64,000 nucleotides of DNA, from positions 1,649,588 through 1,713,587 of the forward strand of contig NW_006494943.1 in NCBI RefSeq assembly GCF_000471905.2, read 5' to 3'. Origin of the DNA: Amborella trichopoda. Lineage: Eukaryota > Streptophyta > Magnoliopsida > Amborellales > Amborellaceae. Below, piece after piece: positions 60,131-64,000 of this stretch. The position numbers and the translations under genes are program-made. The notes below the pieces were generated by a model. That model saw only the letters and a list, made by a program, of their open reading frames with translations, did not search any database and was not told where the DNA came from. The first letter of the stretch is position 1, and every line of letters starts with the position of its first letter.

Positions 60131-62560
60131 CTGAAACAAAATAATTGATACATCTCAATCTATAAAACTCCAAGTTAGCATAACAAGCAATGTACAAGAA
60201 AATTGCATCCGATTGCAGTACTATCATAGAAAAGATGCTAAAATGGCATGGTAGATTAGACAATATTATAATTTTCTATAAAAACAATTATTGAGTAAAG
60301 GCACAAGAGATCTCTATCCTTCACATAAATGATGTGATTCCCCATCAGGATGTCTAACTGAAAGAAACATAACTGTCCATTATACTAATCAGGCAATAAT
60401 TCCTGTACAAAAGAGTCTATGTCTACTGAATAATTAAACTTCCTATCAAGTTAATGACTTGGTAAACTATAACTTAAGTTTGTCGAGATGATGTATAGGG
60501 AGGCTGATTATGCATCAGATAATCTATATTGGGTATAGCGACAACTAACTCGATAGAGGTGTCCTACATTTAAAACTTGTCTTTCATGAAGAAATCTGAA
60601 GTGAATGGTAAAATTCACTGTGAAGAGTAAACGGCACTATCTTCCGAGAGCAGAGAAGAAGGCCCCAAACATCAGAGAGAATCAAATACAAACACGTAGT
60701 ACTTTTATTTTCATAGTTTAAGGATGAATAACATAAGGCTCTGACTTCTTACAAGGAAAACATTCCATTTCAAAATACACGTCTGACAAAATGTCAGAGA
60801 AAGGCTAATAAAATAAAGATTGAAGATGCTCAAACTCATAGAAACTATGAGTTAAAAGATGATATCGTAATTGCAATCCTATATTGCATTAGGAATATCT
60901 GACAATTCAAATAATTTGAAAAAGCTGATAGCATTAGACTAGATAGAACAATCACCTAGCTTTATAGCCTATTCCAATCAACTTCCTTGAAGAAAGGTCA
61001 TTTAGAAAGCAAGTATCATTAAAAGAAAAGAGCTATAGACATATAGCTTAAAATATCCGCCAGGAAGAAGATTAAAAAAATACCCCCCTTTTTATGAAGA
61101 AGAGAGACAAAGAGGGAGGCCATGGCTAAAATTGGAGCATGTCATTTTCTCATATATTAAGTGAAAAGGGAGAGGATGGAGAGAGAGTAGAGAGAGAGAT
61201 GTCATTTTTACTTTATATAATTTCCTAGGGCCCCAACATATTTATGAATGCTAAGAAAGGAGAGAGACCAAAGAGTAGAGAGAGAGATGTCTTTTTCACT
61301 TTATGTATAACTTGACCCTTTCCTCTCCTGTTTACCAAAAAAAGGTCTCACATGAACAGGAAATGCTGGTCTCCTTTTTCTCTTGTCTCTTCATTCACCA
61401 AAAAATGTTTAACATTGTTCCTCTCTTCTTAACACGTATAAAAAGGTGGTACTGAAGCATGTTGTTTTCTTTCTTCCCTTGTCTCTTAATTTACCAGGAA
61501 AAAAAAATCTCTTTCCTCTTTTGTTCACCATCAAATAGCTCCTGAAGTATGAATAATAGAAACAGATAAAAGCAAGGGAAAATGTACAAGAAAACAAATG
61601 CCAGAAATAGTTTTATTGAAGAGGAATCCGTCTAATTTGTTATTTAGACATATAATGTTTATATGACCCAGATCCTTCACCTAACAGGAGATTTATCTGT
61701 CAATACCAGAATTTTGTTGAATTCTAGATGCCATAATCAAATTTTGATTCTGATCTTGAAACCTATTTGCCTCATAAGCACGATGAGCAAAAGTACAAAG
61801 CAGCAACCTACAATGTCAAGTTAAAAGCTAGAAATGCCAATCATGTCTCCATCCATACGAGCATCATCTAGATGACATTAAGTGGATCCATCTGTTAGAC
61901 AAACCAAGATGCATTTGACTTGTGTATGAAAGAGAGCACCATAAACCTTCTCACACTTGAGGGAACCTTCTTTAGATGCATGGTGATTCAAAACTTTCTA
62001 TTATGTTGCATATACAAAAGATTAGACCAAATTGAGAAGCGTGGAGATGATCGTACTTGCATAAGATGAAGTGTATAATTACCAAATTACAAGACAAACA
62101 GTACCCCATGAAAAGAGCCAAATTACCGTGGCTAACAAGTTCACTGTTTTCAGCTAAACAAAGTTATTCAATTATAAATAAATGAAGGCATAAAAAACGG
62201 AAAAGTTTCCAATATGAGAGAATTCCCAAAACAACATTTTTACATATTGTTCGTTTTATAGAGGCCGTATTGATGAATTATCAAAGCTACTGTTCCTAGA
62301 CTCGGTCTTACCCTATTTCTGAGGCCGAGCTGGTGCGAGTACATGGTAGAACTGACCTTATGCCTATAGAATGAACAAGACTCGGACGATTTTTGCAAGA
62401 CTCTGCCCAGATGTGGACAACTCACCTGAGTATGGCTTTTTTGGTGATAAACTCTGGCAAATCATATAGAGAAAGTTTTTTTATTTAAAAAATCAAACTT
62501 TTAGATAGATTTGGATGGATAAATAGAAAAACTTTTTATGTTTTAACAACAATATAATTG
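60131..62560. other. No gene seen; upstream side of the SAC8-like locus
   Basis: N-terminal SAC exons would be expected here on the minus strand but none was recognised. GA-rich stretches with a duplicated phrase (AGAGTAGAGAGAGAGATGTC) occur at about 61187-61290. Confidence 0.4.
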
Positions 62561-62562
62561 GT

Positions 62563-63026
62563 ATGATACAATTTGGGTTCATAAAAACCCAATTGAACAA
62601 GATTTGCTTCTGGGCTAGATGCAACGATGTGCTATGGACGACTGCACCACTAGTGCTAGTAATGAGGTTGGTTGATTCCGACCAGAGGCGAGCACTAGAC
62701 CAAGCAAAACAGGCTATCAAGGACAATTGTACATTTTATGATAAGGTTTGGGAGATTATCGACTTTAGGTAGGCTAAGCAATTATATTGCCATACACATG
62801 TAACTCTAAATTTAAAATTATATTTCATAATTTACTATTAATTTCTTATTCTTATTGGGATATCTATGTTTATGTTATATCTATAATGTATTCGGGCTTC
62901 TTCTTTAACTCGAATTATCAATATAGACCGGGTCAAAGCAATAACCCAAAAAGCATGCAAGGTGTGAGGTACATTATTGACAAATTGGAGCTTGATGACG
63001 ATGCCCAAATTAATGAGTTGAAAGAG
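62563..63026 (+). mobile_element. hAT transposase fragment (Ac/BED-type plant family), + strand
   Basis: Two exon-like blocks. The first, to about 62768, reads CFWARCNDVLWTTAPLVLV, then MRLVDSDQRRALDQAKQAIK and VWEIID, ending at a GT donor. The second, about 62895-63026, reads GFFFNSNYQYRPGQSNNPKS and then INELKE before GTAAG. This is the pattern LRLVD.(D/S)..PAM..(Y/A)..AK.AI....W.IID and AAG.FLNP.YQYRP of plant hAT transposases. The segment between VDSDQ and the AK block is shorter than usual, and the upstream catalytic part and C-terminal dimerisation part are missing. An inactive remnant. Confidence 0.72.
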
Positions 63027-63151
63027 GTAAGTTATAGTCAATACGTTTCAATAATTAGCCAATAATGTAGTTTATTGTGCATTGCCATTATTAACAATGT
63101 CAACTTTTCATGTCTTCTAGCTTCCTATGTATAAGGATGCATAAGGAGAAT

Positions 63152-64000
63152 CAGTGTTTCAAAAAACGTTAGGCCAGTCCTAGGTGGCCTGGGGGTCCAG
63201 GCGGCCCAGCGCCTAGGCGGGCGCCCAGAACTTGAGCGGCCCAATTGAATCCAAATAAAGATTGGACAATGCAGTTATGTCAGTAGCAGTTATATGTATT
63301 GCAGTACATAATTCAACTTATACTACACATTAGCATTAGCACACGCTCCATAAACATAACCATAATCCATAAGTCGGTTCATACTTCATATCCATAATCC
63401 AATTAAAACTTAAAATTTATAACCAACCAAATTATCAAACCAAGTTATCAAATAGTATCACACCAGTACTGCAGTACACCACCAAGAGGAAGAAAACAAA
63501 ATTGAATTATAAAACTATGAAAGTAATACTTGAAGACTCAAAAGAATCTTCAATACACAATACTTCAATCAAAGTTCAAACTTCAAAGTTTAATAATTAT
63601 TCAACAATCAACATTCATCATTCATTCATCATCAAAAAATCTTTGCATTGGCATCATATTCATCGGAGTCGACAGAGTCGTCACCCTCCTCGACATATTG
63701 GTCTTCCTCGTCCTCCTCCTTCTCCTCTGAATCAGCCTCTTCTTCCTCCTCTTCCTCTATCCTTGTTCTCTAGCAGAAGATCTAGTGGCCCTAGGAGGGT
63801 CAACTGATGTCCCTGATGCATCCATGACCATGCCCCATGTCAATCCTTCGTGCCCCTAGACTTCATCATCATCAACTAACCACTCCGTAGTATGGTCCAT
63901 ATTTTTTGATCTGATGGGGTCTCTCTTATCTCTCTTAGCAAACATGTTCTTCAAAAATCGATTGTACTTGACATAGACTAGGGTATTGAGCCTCTTTGAT
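63152..64000 (-). mobile_element. hAT element, 3' end with transposase C-terminus, continues past the window
   Basis: At 63152 the sequence starts CAGTGTTTCAAAAAACGTTA, a hAT-like terminal repeat, followed by GGCGCCTAGGCGGGCGCC-rich text known from plant repeats. On the minus strand 63999 to 63856 reads SKRLNTLVYVKYNRFLKNMF, then DPIRSKNMDHTTEWLVDDDE and a stop, matching the end of plant hAT transposases (QRLNDLVYV.YN..L). Similarity continues past the stop (TWGMVMDASGTS), so the stop is probably premature. An acidic, serine-rich tail region follows. The element is cut by the window end. Confidence 0.7.

Overview
This is nuclear DNA of a flowering plant: AT-rich, with long introns, spliced genes showing GT..AG borders, plant-type Copia elements, RTE LINEs, hAT transposons and many MITEs. 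I cannot name the species. There are no bacterial features, no CRISPR array, and no rRNA or tRNA gene that I can support. Two runs of N (2192-2231 and 19336-19355) are assembly gaps. Two host loci are recognisable. On the + strand, 2374-9715 carries the last three exons of a telomere-protection gene (POT1-like). Its first visible intron (2431-7579) is swollen by a MITE and a solo LTR with a perfect 5-bp target duplication. On the - strand, 60130 down to 48680 carries at least six exon-sized blocks of a SAC-domain phosphoinositide phosphatase that most resembles plant SAC8. This copy looks decayed: there is an in-frame stop in one exon, no usable acceptor directly before another, a partial exon duplication, and no catalytic CX5R exon found in the window. 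Layout: 1-9.7 kb, POT1 tail with inserted repeats; 9.7-11.6 kb, MITE and unassigned sequence; 11.6-14.6 kb, a strand-asymmetric GA-rich tract built of short tandem duplications; 15.6-16 kb, MITE; 19-21.1 kb, LTR-like block with a 32-bp minisatellite and a tandem pair; 22.5-22.9 kb, RNase H fragment; 23-26.8 kb, inverted repeat pair, 36-bp and ~97-bp tandem repeats and a MITE; 27.0-31.8 kb, one broken Copia element with both LTRs; 32.4-37 kb, three non-autonomous DNA-transposon-like elements; 38.4-47.0 kb, two Copia copies facing each other tail to tail, one with a solo LTR nested in its own LTR; 48.7-60.1 kb, the SAC8-like locus with a solo LTR, two RTE LINE tails and two MITEs in its introns; 62.5-64 kb, two hAT transposase fragments in opposite orientation. 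I did not find a previously undescribed biological system. The most unusual structures are the ~8.6-kb inverted Copia pair, the MITE family with two subfamilies that share ends and core but differ in the subterminal inverted repeat, and the decayed SAC8-like locus with its partial exon duplication.
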